Positions 25,001 to 40,000 of a DNA stretch of 64,000 nt are shown here, one piece after another; the stretch's first letter is position 1, and the number at the start of each line of letters is the position of its first letter. The stretch spans positions 20,547,482 to 20,611,481 of the forward strand of contig OU744451.1 in the NCBI GenBank assembly GCA_916610825.1. The letters are read 5' to 3'. Source of the stretch: Haliclystus octoradiatus (Eukaryota; Cnidaria; Staurozoa; Stauromedusae; Haliclystidae). The notes below the pieces were generated by a model. The model saw only the letters and a program-made list of their open reading frames with translations. It was not told the DNA's origin and did no database searches. The position numbers and the translations under genes are program-made.

Positions 25001-28000
25001 ATGTTGTGTATTTGTATTTTCCTATCTGCAGGTGTTTTCACCCGTGCTTGTATAGGACTGAATAATAGCGAGCCTACCAGTAGATTGGCAGGTGTACAAT
25101 CGTGTAACTGTGTGCCGAAAGATCCAACACTGTTTCAACTTAATGTAAGTATTTTAGTGAGATAATATTTATGTGTGATATCATATTCCTTACTTTAAAT
25201 GCTCTTTTCAGCACCACCATTATTTCTAACATTTTTATTGCATATTAATTTCTTAACGTCATAAACAGCAATTGCTTTCTTTTACATTACTTTTGGTTCA
25301 ATTCATTCACATTGACTTCAACAATATTTATATTTCAATTTATTTCAAAATAAATAGATCTCCGATGTTAGTACAATGCCCACACGTGCATTCATTAACA
25401 TGACAAATTCTAGGAACTGAGTTCAACAAGCTAGAAATCTTAAATACATATTAATGCTCCTTCCTAATGCAAGTGTGAAAGTAATATCCTCCTCAGCTGG
25501 AATAGGCCTATCACCCCTACAAAAGTATTAGTTGAGTCTGTGAATTTCTGAACTCCTGAACTTTTCTTGAGCACCTCATAAACAGTTCATGAACAGTTCT
25601 ATAAACGCTATATGGTATAATTTTCATTAACTGTTCTTTAATCTCTTAATGAAATTAGGCCATTTAACCTTCTTGAACTGTTTTCATTGGCAAATTCAGT
25701 AGAAATTGCTGTATTCTCTGAGCAGTCTAACAAAAATGCATTTGAAATTACAGAGCTACCACCCTGTGAAAATTTTTCATGAGGATGTGAAGAGCTCCAT
25801 TGGTCCATTTAGCATTCATAAACAGTTCATTAACATTTATGGTGAGTCATTTTCATCAAGGAGAGTCGCCCCTGCGAAAAAGTTCAGGAACAGTTCATGA
25901 AATGTTCATGAACTTTTGGGCAATTTCACGTTCATGAACCAGTTCATGAACTCTTTGTGACTGTTTATGAACTGTTCATGAACCAACAAAAAATGTTCAT
26001 GAACTGTTAATGAAGTTCATGAATTGTTCATGAACTGTTCATGAACTCATGGATTTTTTCACAGGGGCAACCCTGCAATAAACCGTCCAGGAGTTAATAA
26101 ACAGTACTTGAACCTTCACTGAAAGTTCATGAACGGTTCATGATAATTTGGGCCATTTCACATTCATGAACTGTTCATGAACTTCTGAATTGTTTTTTGC
26201 AGTGGCAACATCTGATGATCTGTGGTTTAAATCCTGAAATATTTATCAACTCAGCCTTGAAAAAGGAACTATTTACTTGAGCACCTTTTCCCCAACTACG
26301 TAGCTGCTCGGATACAAATATTTATTCCTGCATTTGTTAGCAATTATAAATGGCACCATTGATGCAAATTTATTATTTGAGATGTTATGAAAACTGTTGG
26401 TTTCAAGCGTCACACTGAACAACATGTCCTATAACTTTTTTAATAGTTCAGGAGTTAATAGAAATTCATAAACAAGTCATAAGCTCTCCAAGAAAATCAT
26501 AAACAATTCGCAAGTTGCTGTCACGCAACCAATATCAACACACAGCTGGAAGTCTTGGTGAATCACCAAACTCTTCTAGTACAAATCTTTGCTAAATCTA
26601 GCACATTCTAATCTCGGTTGAGACTTTGCTGAAAGTCCATTGGTATTTTGAGAATGGAATCGTGATATATAAAAATTCAGACATCATATATCAATTTTGT
26701 AATCTTTTTCCCGTTTCTTTGACTATTTTATATGCATTTCATCTAATAAGGGTTTGGCGGTGAAATTACTCCCCTTGTAAAAGCTGTCCTGCTGTGATTC
26801 TATTGTTTGATCAGTTCAATACCTCCACTGCATTTTGTGAATTTGTGAATGTGAAGCACATTTTGTCACTTTACAGTTCATATATTTATTCTCAAATTGG
26901 ATGTTCTTTACCGTAGTATTTAGTAGATCAAAACATCCGCAAGTGACAAACAAGATACAACATAACCAGATTGATTTGATTCACATTTCTTGCAATCAAA
27001 TATCGATCAGGCTCACCAACACAAAAGTCCTAATGGTACATCACTGTATGTACACACAGAGGACTATCATTTCCGATAACAACTAAAAGTTGGAACACCC
27101 AAAATTGTTCATTTTGAAAATTAAATCTGTTTGTTTGATTGACCGCCCAATCCGAATCAAACTATTAACAATTATCGATCGAGATTGAGCACGACACTGA
27201 GAATTATCAGGCCGAGGCGCGTGTTATCCGCCGAAGTCGTAGGCTGAGGCGGATAACACGTGCTGAGGCCTGATAATTCTCAGTGTCATGCGAAATCGAG
27301 TTTGATAATTGTTTTATTATTAATCCATACCTTTATTAATCCCATGAAATATTCAAGAACAACTGCGTTTTGAGAAATATTACGAATTCATCGCAACAAA
27401 ATTTGTTTTTGTTTAAATATGTCTTCATAATTTAGAGACTTTAACGCTATCAACTTGATTAGATGAAGACTTCTTTGCATTTCGTTGTGCTCTTTCTAAT
27501 TATTCGCACCTTTTTTTATAATGAACTTATTGTATAAAAATCTGTATTGTAGTAAATCTTTATTTTGAAAAATTAAAGATTTGTAAAAAAGAGTTTTTCT
27601 ATCACGTCAGTCTTGAAGCCTTGGAGATGCTATTGTCTTGACATATTGTCGCGACCTAATTTTCTCGAGCTCTACCCTATTGTCTCAGATTGTTACGTCA
27701 CGTTCGAAGACATTAGGAATTTTCGGTGTTCGATTAACCAACAGGAAGCAAGAAACGTTCGAGAAAACTTGCCATTAATAATAACCATAATTGTCTTGTC
27801 TATAGCTTTTTGTTGTGGGTGATTACTTTAATGTTGAATGCTTTCATAGCAAAAAATTTTCATGAATAATTTACTAGATTTTGTAATTTGCGCTAAATTA
27901 ATAAAATAGTCAAATTGAAAGGATTATTGATTGTTTCATGATTTCAAATACTGTGTACGTTACTTAATTCTTTTTAGGCTTCTATCTCAAGCCCCTCGGA

Positions 28001-31000
28001 AATAATCAAAGAAGCAGAACGGTTGTTCAGTGTAGCAAACAGGTCCCTCTACGTAAAAACATACATGCCAGCAGTTTTGCAGCTAATGGAAATAGTGAAT
28101 CAAACTGAATGGAACTCGACAAAGGGTGGCAACTTGAATTCAATATTGGAGGTTTGAATGAATGGTGTGCTGGGCATACTATCAGTCTATTTCCCTGAAA
28201 ATAACGACTCAGGAGTTCATGAACGTTAGAAGGCTCCAATTTTAATGAACTGTTCATGAACTGTTCATGAACAGCTCATGACCCTTTGAGGACGTTTCAT
28301 GAACAGTTCATGGAGATTTGGGTCCATTCATGAACTCCTAAACTGTTTTCCCCAGGGTTTGTTATTGTTATAAACCATAGTTCTCATCATAATAAAACCA
28401 ATCTCAACAGATAAGTTGAAATACGTACTCTAAATCTGATCGTGTACACTAATTAAGGCTTTGTTTTGTTTCAAATTCATGCCTCTGTGAAAACAGTTCT
28501 TGGACTTAGAACGCCCCAATTTTTATGAGCTTTTTAAGTTGAAGAAATAGAATTTCTGTGGGATCTAAGATAAACTGTTTTGTTTTGTTAAACTTTCTCA
28601 GTAATTCTGTTTGGATAGATGCCTCCAAAAATATTTACAGAGTATGTGAACTTCTCATAACCTTCATGAACAGTCAAACGTCTATGATCTGTTTTCTTAG
28701 AGGCAGTTTCAGTTTCATGATTGAATCCCACTCAACCAATTGGTTCCTATTTCATGAACACTGCAACTTTTGTGACAATAAATTTTGTTTATCATCTTAT
28801 AGATTACAGAGGCATTCCTTGGTTATCCAGAACGCCTATGTTTCACGTCTGAAGATCGAGTGAGTCTAGTTGCATTGCATTTTTTCGATCTGATTTCAAT
28901 TTCTCCTGCTAAAAACAGTTCAGGGTTCATGAACTGTCAACAGTTCATGAAAATTCGGGCATTTAATGTTCATGAGCTGTTCATTAACTCCTGGACTGTT
29001 TTTCCTAGGGGTCGCTGCCTAAATTACATAATAAAGGTCTTTGAAGTCTGATTTTTGTATATGAATGTAAATTCGTTATGTTCCTCAAACACTTCTACTT
29101 ATGAGCTGAATGTCTCTAGAAATTATATACAATTGAAAGTGCAGCATTTTAATTTAGAGTTACAGTGTACCCCGTTAATATCACTACCGGCAGAATTAAT
29201 TATCACAAACTTTTCAAAACAAGTTTTCATAAAACATAACTATTTTAATCCGGTTAATATCACAACCTGCTTATTATTATGATTTTTGGCTGCATCAGGA
29301 TGGTGATATTTACTAGGCTACATGATATTACTGCATGTGAAGCTTCAAATTGCTCTGCAACATACAATCAAATGAATATCCTCAAAATAAAACCTGTTGA
29401 TTCTCATTATTTGCCTCTAGCAATCAGCTGATACTCTGGTATCAAATATTTCACAATTGGCTGCTCGATATTTTGTACAGTGGAGCCAAACTGTACATAG
29501 AGAGTAAGTTTACACTATATTAGATTGTTAATTTGATAAAGTCAGTATGATTTTATCCTGCATTTCAATTATAATTTTTCTTCATATAGTCCATCTGCGC
29601 ATTAGCGCCGAATATACTGCGTTCTTCTTTCCACTATCAGTTTTTCGCAGTCTGTTGTGATTGACTTATAAAATACGCAGACAGAGACAGAGCAAGACGT
29701 TTGACAGGTATTTCGAATAAATCAATCAGGGAAATGATAGGAAACCACACTTCATAAATAGTTATATATAGTAAACCAAATCTAACTGGGACACACAAGT
29801 ATTTTATTTTTGTTTATTAAATATGAAGACTAACATTTTCAAGCATGTTATAACCCTTTTCTAAAATAAAACAAACATTGGAATGATTCGACATTCCAGA
29901 TCGATTTAAAAGTTACGCCATTGTAACTTTCAAACTCAAATATATCATTTATTGATAATATGGCTTCAAAAATTTTCCCAATTTATACTTTAATTCGTTG
30001 TTTATTCAGTATTTTGTCCATATTAAAAGATCTTTAACTCATTGACCACGATTTTCTATACAAGTAGACATCTGAAGCTCTGCAGGTTTCTCCGGGCAAA
30101 TTGAAAATCACATGTAAGTGTTCATAAAAATATGCTAAACAATTACCCATTTCTTGTTTTAATTAAATTCTGTTGGAAACCCTTCAAAACTCCTATTTAT
30201 ATTTCATGATTCACGGTCAAAGCCTTATTATCATATTGAGAACTCCTGCAAGAACAGTTCAGGAGTTCATGAACAGTTCATTAACAGTTCATGAACGTTA
30301 AATGGCCCCAAGTCTCATTAATTGTTCATGAACTGTTCATGGAATGCCTGTAAGGGTTCATGAACTGTTCATGAACAGTTCATGAACATTTCAGGAAAAT
30401 TGGAGCCATTTAACGTTCATGAACTGTTCATAAACTGTTCAGGAACTCCTGAACTGTTTTTCGCAAGGGTGCTTCTATGGATTCGCAAAATCTTGAAGAA
30501 AAGAATCACAGACCATGAAGCTCACATGCAGCATGACGAAAACACAAAATATATGAATTAAGAGGGCTCTGACCGTAAAATGATTTATAATTTCATCTCT
30601 GGTGAGCTCCACAATAAAATTTGACTAAAACAAGAAACGGGAAAATATTTATGGTATTTTTATGAACATTTTATGTAAATTTCAAGCTGCCCGGAGAATC
30701 CTGCCGCTTTAGATTTTCCTGACGTCAATCACCATCACGGCTTTTGATCAATTTAACTCTGCTATATCGTGATAGATTAATCAACTCGCTAACATTTTCA
30801 AGATATGTTAATGCCCATGAGTTTGATCGAACTTACAATTTACACCAGCAAAGATATTCCAGATGGAAATATATTCACATCATTGTAATCTTCAGACACA
30901 AATACATCATGTATTAAATTATGGCTTCAAAGATGTCCCCACTTTAAAATTCAATTTATTTCAAGAAAATTGAATTCAAGATAGACATCATGGAATAAAA

Positions 31001-34000
31001 AGAGATCACATGTGGTTTTATCTGTCTCTAGTATACACAATTTGCAATAAATATCCAATTATTAGTGAAAATTTTGTTCATTCAAATTTTTAAATTTACC
31101 TTGAAACAGGGTAGCATAGGTTTACATTTTGTGTTGTTTCTATTCTGCTGCTGCACATTATGTGTCCATTCCTCATTTATCACACTTTCCAACAAAAGTA
31201 AACGTCTTCAGCTAAGTATGTTTTTGTAAATCGTAACCATAATTGAAATATTTATTGGATATGGTGCAGACAAAGCTCTAATATCTTCATTTTCTCGCAG
31301 ATCAACATCTCGAAGCTTATTCCAGGTTGCCGGAGCCTGATGTTTTACCTTAGGATATGGTAGACCAATCAGATAACAGACAACCGTTGTGATACCGTAA
31401 GAAAACTCTTTGTGCTCAATATTCGGCATCAATGCACAGACGGACTATAGAGATCGAGAAAACGCAGCTAAATCAGGAGTAACTCAATATGCGGAGTTTT
31501 TGATGATATAGATGACGTAGCATGGGCATGGGAATATTTATACAAGCAGGTAATAAGTGATCACGTACCAACAAAATAAACTTAAAATTAGAGCAAATAG
31601 TCTGCCCTGGATGAATACGCAATTAAGGAAAGAAATGAACAAAAGATATAAAATGTTGAAAAATGCACAAAATAATAAAGACCAACAATCATTATAGGAT
31701 GAATATAAAAAACAAAGAAATAAAGCTACTAGGATGCTCAGAGAATCCGAAGCTGCATTTTGGAAAGATGAAATAGAAGGGGCCAACTGTTCAAGGGATT
31801 TTTGGAAAATAGCCAGAGAAATCCAAGAGAAAACTAAAAAGTCGCATATCGGCGCCATTCTTGACGATGACAATAAACTTCTAACAGACGATATTGAAAA
31901 AGCAGACGGCTTAAATACTTTCTTTTCTAATGTTGGAGAGAAGCTAAATAGGGAAATAGTCGCAGACCCTGCTTTAAATGAATTAAGTCATATATACAGA
32001 ATAACACCAACCCTAAACAATATCGAGATAAAGAAAAAACAGAAAATGCTTTGAACCATTATATTAAACCTAGAAAAAGCTGTGGGCCAGATATGATTCA
32101 TGCAAAAGACTTAAATTTAGCATGAACGTCATTAACTGAAGGCCTTCATATTGTATATAAAGCCTGCTGTGAAAAATCAAAATTCCCAACCCAATGGAAA
32201 CTAAGTCGTGTTAAATCCTTATTTAAAAGCGGAGCAACAACGATGAGAGGTAACTACAGACCGATCTCATTATTATCTATACCAAGCAAAGTCCTGGAAG
32301 GCATAATATGCGAAGACATTGACGATCACATAACAACAAGAAATCTAGCAAGTAAACACCAATGGGCATATCGAAAGGATACTCTGCAGAATACCTGATG
32401 CTCCACTTAACAGAAACATGTAAATATAATCTAGACAAAGGGATAGTCATTGGAATTATTTTCCTAGATTTCAGAAAGGCATTTGACTCAGTATGTCACC
32501 AGTCCCTAGTAAAGAAATTACATGCAACAGGAATAGTGGAAATGCACAAATACTACTACAAAATTACCTCTCCGACCGTGAACAGTACGTAGAAATAAAT
32601 GGAAACAGCTCAAGTAGCATACTAGTAAAATTTGAAGTGCCTCAAGGATCTCTCCTAGGTCCTAGATTATTTGCCATTCAAGTGAATGACCTTCCAGATT
32701 GCACTTCCAGTGCCACAATAGAAATGTTTGCAGATGATACAGAGTGCTACTATGTACCTACACGACACTGTAGATGAAGTAATCACAAATTTGCAGATTG
32801 CTGTTAATGAAATCAAACTCTGGTGCAACCAAAATAGTTTAAGTATCCACCAAGACAAAACACAAATTATGCTGTTATCCAAAAGAGACTTTGTTGGCCC
32901 GTTATAACCTGTCCATCTAGGAAACAAAATTATCAAGGTGACAAAAAAAGTGAAGTGCCTTGGTATGATATTGGACAGTAAGCTGAACTGGGAACATCAC
33001 ATCACCAATGTAAAATCTAAATTTTCTGCCAGTCTTCAAATGCTACAACGCATCAGATTCTTAGCAAAACAAACTTTCACCGACCTATACTTCAAGGCTA
33101 TTCTTCCTGGTGCATTGTATGGAATAGTTGTGTAGGGTAACATTGCTTACAAGCAAAATTGCAAGATCTTGAGAAATTCCATATAAGAGCTTCAAAAATA
33201 ATTAATAAACTACCTAGAAAGACTAGCAACGTCGGTACGTGCTCAAGTTAATAAAATGGAAACCTCTTAGTTATATGTACAAAAAAAAGATGGCATGCTT
33301 ATCACATAAGATATACCACAGAAAGTGTCCTGGATCAATCTTAAATTTAATTGAAAAGAAAAAGAAACACAGAAGCATGCGGAACAATATACAAGTAACT
33401 CTACCAAGATTTGAGACCCAAATCGGGAAAACGAATTTTAAATACCGGGCAGCTGTCATTTGGAATAGATTACCTGAAACATTGAAGGAGGACAACACAT
33501 CTGAAAGTCACAAGAAAAATTTAATAAAGCATAGCCAACTGCTAGACTCAAATATCTTTTGACGGATCGGCAACGAACTCTAAAAAAGATTTGGATCAGT
33601 TCATTTATTATTGACCCAGTGTAATCAGTTCCCATAAAATATATATAGCCTAATCTAAAAAAAAAAAAAACTAGTTAGCTTTAAAGTAAAGCTACTTACA
33701 TGCATACATACATACATCACATATTATGATTTTTTTTTCGCTGCTTCTATTGTATTGATATCTGTATAAATTATATTGATTTTCAAAATTCACCTTGCAC
33801 CTTTGTACATTAAATAAAAATCTGCCATGAATAAAATGAAAATAAATAAATCTTACTATATATAGCAAATATAAATATTAATTAAATATATCAGATGTTA
33901 GTCAGGCAAAAATATTACCACCAAGTTCAGTTTAAAAACAGGATATCTTTGTTTGTTTTCTATTTTTTGCATGGTAGATTTGTAATAAATGTCCAAAGGT

Positions 34001-37000
34001 AACAGATGCAAAAAGAATTTTGAGAATCGGTTGAAACCAGAATTTAATATAAATAAAAGTAGTGATTAAAAATCATAAAATGACTTAGAGTTACCCCTGA
34101 TCTAGCCACGACCGCTCACCATGTGTTGAATTAGTTTTGACCATGATTGTTTTTTTTAAAATTTCGGATTTATTTAGTTTTTAGCATGGATATATACAAT
34201 CTTGATATTTGGAGTATGTTTTTATCCAATGCCTGTATGACTATTTAGCTAGATTCATTGTAAACCATCCTAATGTTGAAGTCAGAGAAACATGGTAACT
34301 TGGAGATCTTGTATTGTTCCCTCCCCTCTCTTTACTGGTATGTTCTTGATATAGAGTAACATGGTACATGAACATTTTGAGTTTTTATCAGACCAAGTTA
34401 TTAACTTATTTCTACCCTTTCAATTATTAAGCTATTCCCATTAAATCCAGCACAAATAATATAGATCTTTGATTTCTTCCTATTTTTGAAATGTTTAATT
34501 CTTATGTCTTCATATTATTATATTATTATATATTTCAGGCCAGAAAAGCTGCCAACACTTACTGCTCTTACATCAAATTCTGTGGATTTATTTATGGATT
34601 TGAATGCATTTCGCACTTTGTTAGCGGAACAAACAGTTAAGTTTCTTGAACTATATGCATTTAGGTTGTGTTTCTTTAGCTATGCGCTTCGGATTATACA
34701 AAATAAAGGGTTATTCTATGGGAATTGTAGCCATATCTCGCTGCTGTAATACTTCTAGCTCTATTGGGTAATTGTGTTTTATAATTGCCACAACATTGGA
34801 AAATCTCTAAGGAGACAGTAAATTAATTCTTCAACTAAGCTCCTATGTAGTAAATAGTAATACAGTAGAAATAAATTGTGACTTCATGTCAAGTCTGAAT
34901 TATTAGAGTCTGCTGCATTCATACAGTTTTGATCATTACTTTCATTGTCTTGATCTTCATTTATCACTGCAGCAAGTAATTAAAATCTTGATTAAATAGC
35001 ATACCATCGATAATTAAAATATAACCTCATTTGTCTGCATAAATCCTTGGAAATGTCAAAGCTTATATGTCGCGGTTTAAATTTGCAGAAATATATTGAA
35101 AATGATCAAACACAAAAATTGCACATATTATTAAGAAAATAGAGCGCCATTAAACAGACAGATGTATCAATATTATCATTACAAAAATAGTAACATTATT
35201 ATTTGTATTATAATAAAGATAATTCGATCAATCGGATTGGTTTAGAGTTATGCCTTGTTTATTGTTTTGAATTTGATCTGTAAGGAGCAATTTAATGTCT
35301 CTGAGATGAGTAGTTGACTTGGTTGGCTCTCAATCAGAGACAGAATAACATCGCACCAACTAATGATCACCCACAAAATTAAATTTAACCTCGCTCCTCC
35401 CCGTGATCTCCAATTTTTTTAAACGTCCAAATACCACTAGCACTCTATTCCATTCCGATAATGACATCTACATGAAGTCGAGCCATCGCCATTCATATCA
35501 ATACACTGATGCTCACAAATGGAATGATCTGCCGTCTGCAATGAAGGAAGTCTCAAAGAAGACTGGTTTTAAATGTATCCTCAAGAACCATATGATGGAA
35601 TGATAAAACTTCATTTAACTCTCTATTTTTTATTTTGTAAAATACTAAAATTTATCCATTATCTTTGTTAATGTTATATTTCCTGCTTATATATATGTAT
35701 GTTGTAATGTATAGCCTAATCAGTCTTTTGAAAAAAAGTTTGATGTAAACTTATAGGTTTTCCGAATAAATGATGATGATGATGATGATGAATTAGGTTC
35801 TTTTCAAATCCAAATACTTGCATTGACGAATTGGCGGACATTGCAGCTTTGCTTTTGGTTTGAATCTACGCAAGGTTCATCAACAGAAATTTAAGGACAA
35901 ACACTACACTTTGAGAGTTTTACGGAAATCGGATAATAAATTTGATTGTTTTATTACAAGACCAAAATGCTTGTAATCAGGAGGGTCAGACCAAATCTCG
36001 ATACGCAATCTGACTAAATTATGTCTAAAAAGTTTTCTTATAATAAACTTTTCCTTAGTAAGTTTGATAAGAAGACAAGCAATAGAATAGACGTCATTTT
36101 GCAACGTTTCAACATAGTACTAATATGACATTTTCAAGCGAATAAAATTAAAAAGATAGAAATTTGAAACATTTATTAAAAAAATAAAAAAGCCATGTAT
36201 TTTAAACAGTTATCTGTATCGTCTATGACTTCACGAACACATTTTCTACGTATTATTCAAGCCCCTGAAAAAATAGTTCAGGAGTTTATGAACAGCTCAT
36301 GAACAGTTCATGGATGTTAAATGGCTTCAATTTTCCTGAACTGTTCATGAACTGTTCATGACCTGTTCATTATAGAATGAATGTATTTTCATTATAGAAT
36401 GTAATGAGGCATCATATGTCTCTTTTCTCACTTGTCTTTCTATCTAACTTGGAAAATGCATAAAATTGACAATCACTCATTCGAAATCAAAGTTGGAAAA
36501 GAAAATGAATGCCATCTTTCAAGTCACACATAGTGCGCATTAGATACCATAATTGAAGACCAAAAGCGAAGGCCGCTGATTAATTTCATGCCTTTATGCA
36601 AAACTTTTTATTAAATTATCAATTTACTATTACTATATATCATGCATTAAAGCCAATGTATAATTGCGCTACAGCAGCAGCATTCTTTGGTCGCATACTT
36701 TTATTAACTTAATTCAGCCGGCACTTATTTAAAACAATTGAAATATCCAATCAGATTATGTTAATATCATTAAAGACAATTAAGATTGAGTTCACAAAAT
36801 TCAACTTCTAGTTGAGAATACGAGAAACTTGTAGCTTATGTCTAGCCAGGTGTCCCACAAGGCAATACATCAGTAGGTGATTCTGTATGGGTGCGGTTCC
36901 CATTATTTCACTTCTTTTGCATTTTAGGAATTTCTTAATACAAGCATTCAAAGTTCATCAAGGCTGGAGGTATGTTGCAAGTCTTGGAGTCATTTTATGC

Positions 37001-40000
37001 TTTGGTCTCTATTTAGAGTTTTCTCAGGGCTTGTCTCACTCATCAATTGTGTTCTATAGTAATCTCCAATTGAATAATATGCTCATATGGTAATGAGTTC
37101 ATGAACTATTCATGAACTTCATGAATTTTATGAACATTTATGAACTGTTCATGAACATATTTTAAACAGTTCCTGAACGTGAAATCGCCTGTTTTTTTAT
37201 TTTATTTTTTACTAATTATTTTCGAGTTATAGGTCAAACCCTCACAAATTACTCAGAAAATAATAGTTAAAAATGTCCTAAGATTTCCTGAAAGAGAAAC
37301 CTATTGATCAACACTTTATGAAGCATAATGATATATAAACAGGCAGTTGGATTTTAATCTATTATGTTTCTACATTTATGTTGTGATGTCTTTTTCAATC
37401 AGATTAGAAAAATAGAAATTGATGAAATAATTGAAAATATAAAAGTTCGACGAAGACTTATCATCATCGAAGTTGTCACGACATCTATAGCCTTGATTGC
37501 TATCATAGCAACATTAATAGTATTTTACATTCTCAGGTGAGTCTCTATTGAAGTCGTAACCTAGTTACATCAGCTAAATTCAGAATACACAGATTGACCT
37601 TCAAATACAGGTGACCGTTAAAGACAGGGTTAATTTAATAGAATATGTCATATTGTGCAAAACTTCAATGAGGACGTAAAATTGCGCAGAATGACTTTCC
37701 ATGGACAATAGACGAACTATTCTTTAACGTGAAATAGCCAGCTTTTTATAAACAGTTAATGAATTGTTTGTCAGAACTTCTTGAAAATTTGGCAATTGCA
37801 TATTCCATAACTGGTTCATCAACTGTATAAATGAACCCTCCTGTTCTATCTGTAACGATATTGTATTTATTGTAGTAACTTTATTTCTATTATTACAATG
37901 CAGAATTCCAAGAAGTACCCGTCTACTGCTCCATCAGAATCTACTTGTAGCATATGGTTTATTCTGTGTTTTCTTGATCACTGGGGTTTTATCTACTAGC
38001 AAATTATCTGAATACAAGGTATTTATTAATTTACTTGTAAACTGTAATATTTGTGACAATGAGCCCTTTGAAAATGCCATCACTGCTATAGTTGATGGCG
38101 TAAAGGCATTTCAATAAACGATGATTGATTGATTGATTTCAGATACCATGTGCTGTGTTTGTATCATTGTTTCATTATTTTCTTTTGGCAAGTTTTACTT
38201 GGATGTTACTTGAAGGAATCCATATTGTTTTGCTATTGGTTTTTGTATTCGAGATGAGGAAGAAAAGACATGGACTTTATATTATTAGTGGATGGGGTAT
38301 GTATGTAGAATCCAAACCTATTAAAGTCATTAAATGATTAGAACCTTTAGACCTATACCGGCATGTAGGAGTTTTACCCAATCCTTGACAGAAGTGCATA
38401 GTAGTCAATTCTTTTGGGGATTTTTGATCTTGAATATTTTTGATGTGGAATTGATGCAGAATTTTTCAGTATAATAATATTAGTCAATTCGGAAAGAAAA
38501 AATATTTAAAATGTTACACCTGAACTATAGCTTCAGGCTCTTTTCGTCATTCGTCATCTTGAAAATGTCGTGTATAAAATTACTTTACATAAATATAAAT
38601 TTTGTGCATGATTATTGTGCTTTGACATAATTATTTACCCCTTGTGCTTTTTTTTATTGGAGACGAAACAAGATCAAAAATTTGAAAATGGCTACAAAAG
38701 ATATGACTACTAAATGCTGACAGTTGATCAATTTGTTTGGCATCAGGAAGTGGAACCGGTCAGCTGTCATTCGCATTCTTTAATTGATAGTTTAATCTAT
38801 TAACCAACGTCTCCGATGAAAAACACATCAAGCTTTTTACGTTTGTGGATAAATAAGAAACCGAACGATTCAAAGTTTTTAATAGGAGACATCTATTTCT
38901 CATAATAATGTACGTTCGATAATCTCATAATTTGTTTTAATTTGTCTGCATGTATGATCTATAATTATTGATTATTGTGCTAGAAGTGAGACCATAATGT
39001 AGTTGTGTTAAATGCAAATAATAATTGAGAAGGTATCGCTCTACCAAAGGTGCCCGTACCTTCTATTACCTCTATTCTATTTCTAGAGGAATGGCTCTTT
39101 TTTCTGAGAGCAATGATTGTAAATACAGTACTCTTTATTAATATCAGTCGTGACACTGCAGATCAATTTCAACAGATTCATGGCAGATGAGCCTCGATTG
39201 TCAAAATGCGCAACGACACGTCACAACTACTAACAGCCAAATTCCCTCTGGGCCATTCCATCTGCCATCAGTAATATGGTAATCTATTGAAGTTTTGGAT
39301 AAATTCGAGGCTAAACTCACCTTCGGGGGATTTGAACCTGAGTCAATCAGATATGATCAGATCTGAATCTCGGCTGCTCTGCCATCTGAGCTAACCTCCT
39401 TTGATAGCAGTCGTATGCAGACATCAATCGTATTTGGATAAATGATATGCATCTCTGATTGCTTTAGGTATCCCTCTACTTATCTTGGGTATCTTATATT
39501 CAATTGATCACATGGCTTTTACAAATAGTAAAACGTAAGTGTATTGTCTTCATCAGCTCTTACTTTATTTATTTAAACTTGTTTTTAAGTGGATCTGTGT
39601 CCACAATAATGGTAACATGTATTCAATTGGTGCAACGGCATACAAGATTTCTAATTTTGTCCTAGCTTGAAAACTTCAGATAATTTATTGTTTTAGCAAG
39701 ATGGGAGCTCGTTGTCTGTGTATTAAATCTTGAATTTGGTGTTTGGTTGGTGTGTACCGGGGGGTTATCTTCAATACTGCTGCTATACGGGGACGTGCCA
39801 TTTTATTTGGGTCCATATTGCAGCTGAGAAATATACTGTTTGGGTAAGAAATTCTAGAATATTACACGTTCGGGTTCCATTTCGGATCTCTAGAGAGTTT
39901 GGGAAAAAACTGAATTTGAAGGCTAAAAACTGAAAACTGGATTTGAGTTTTTACCCATAAAAATGGAACATCCCCGCATAGAGCCTATTCGAAAGTATCC

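Noticed and set aside
9831-25031. Splitting the receptor into two genes at the 15-kb intron
   Set aside because: Exons 4 and 5 have compatible phase-1 junctions, and the intron length is explained by DIRS, LINE, Academ-like and MITE insertions.
34486-34749. 87-codon open frame as an independent small gene
   Set aside because: Its middle is receptor exon 9, with acceptor and donor inside the frame; the remainder is intron.
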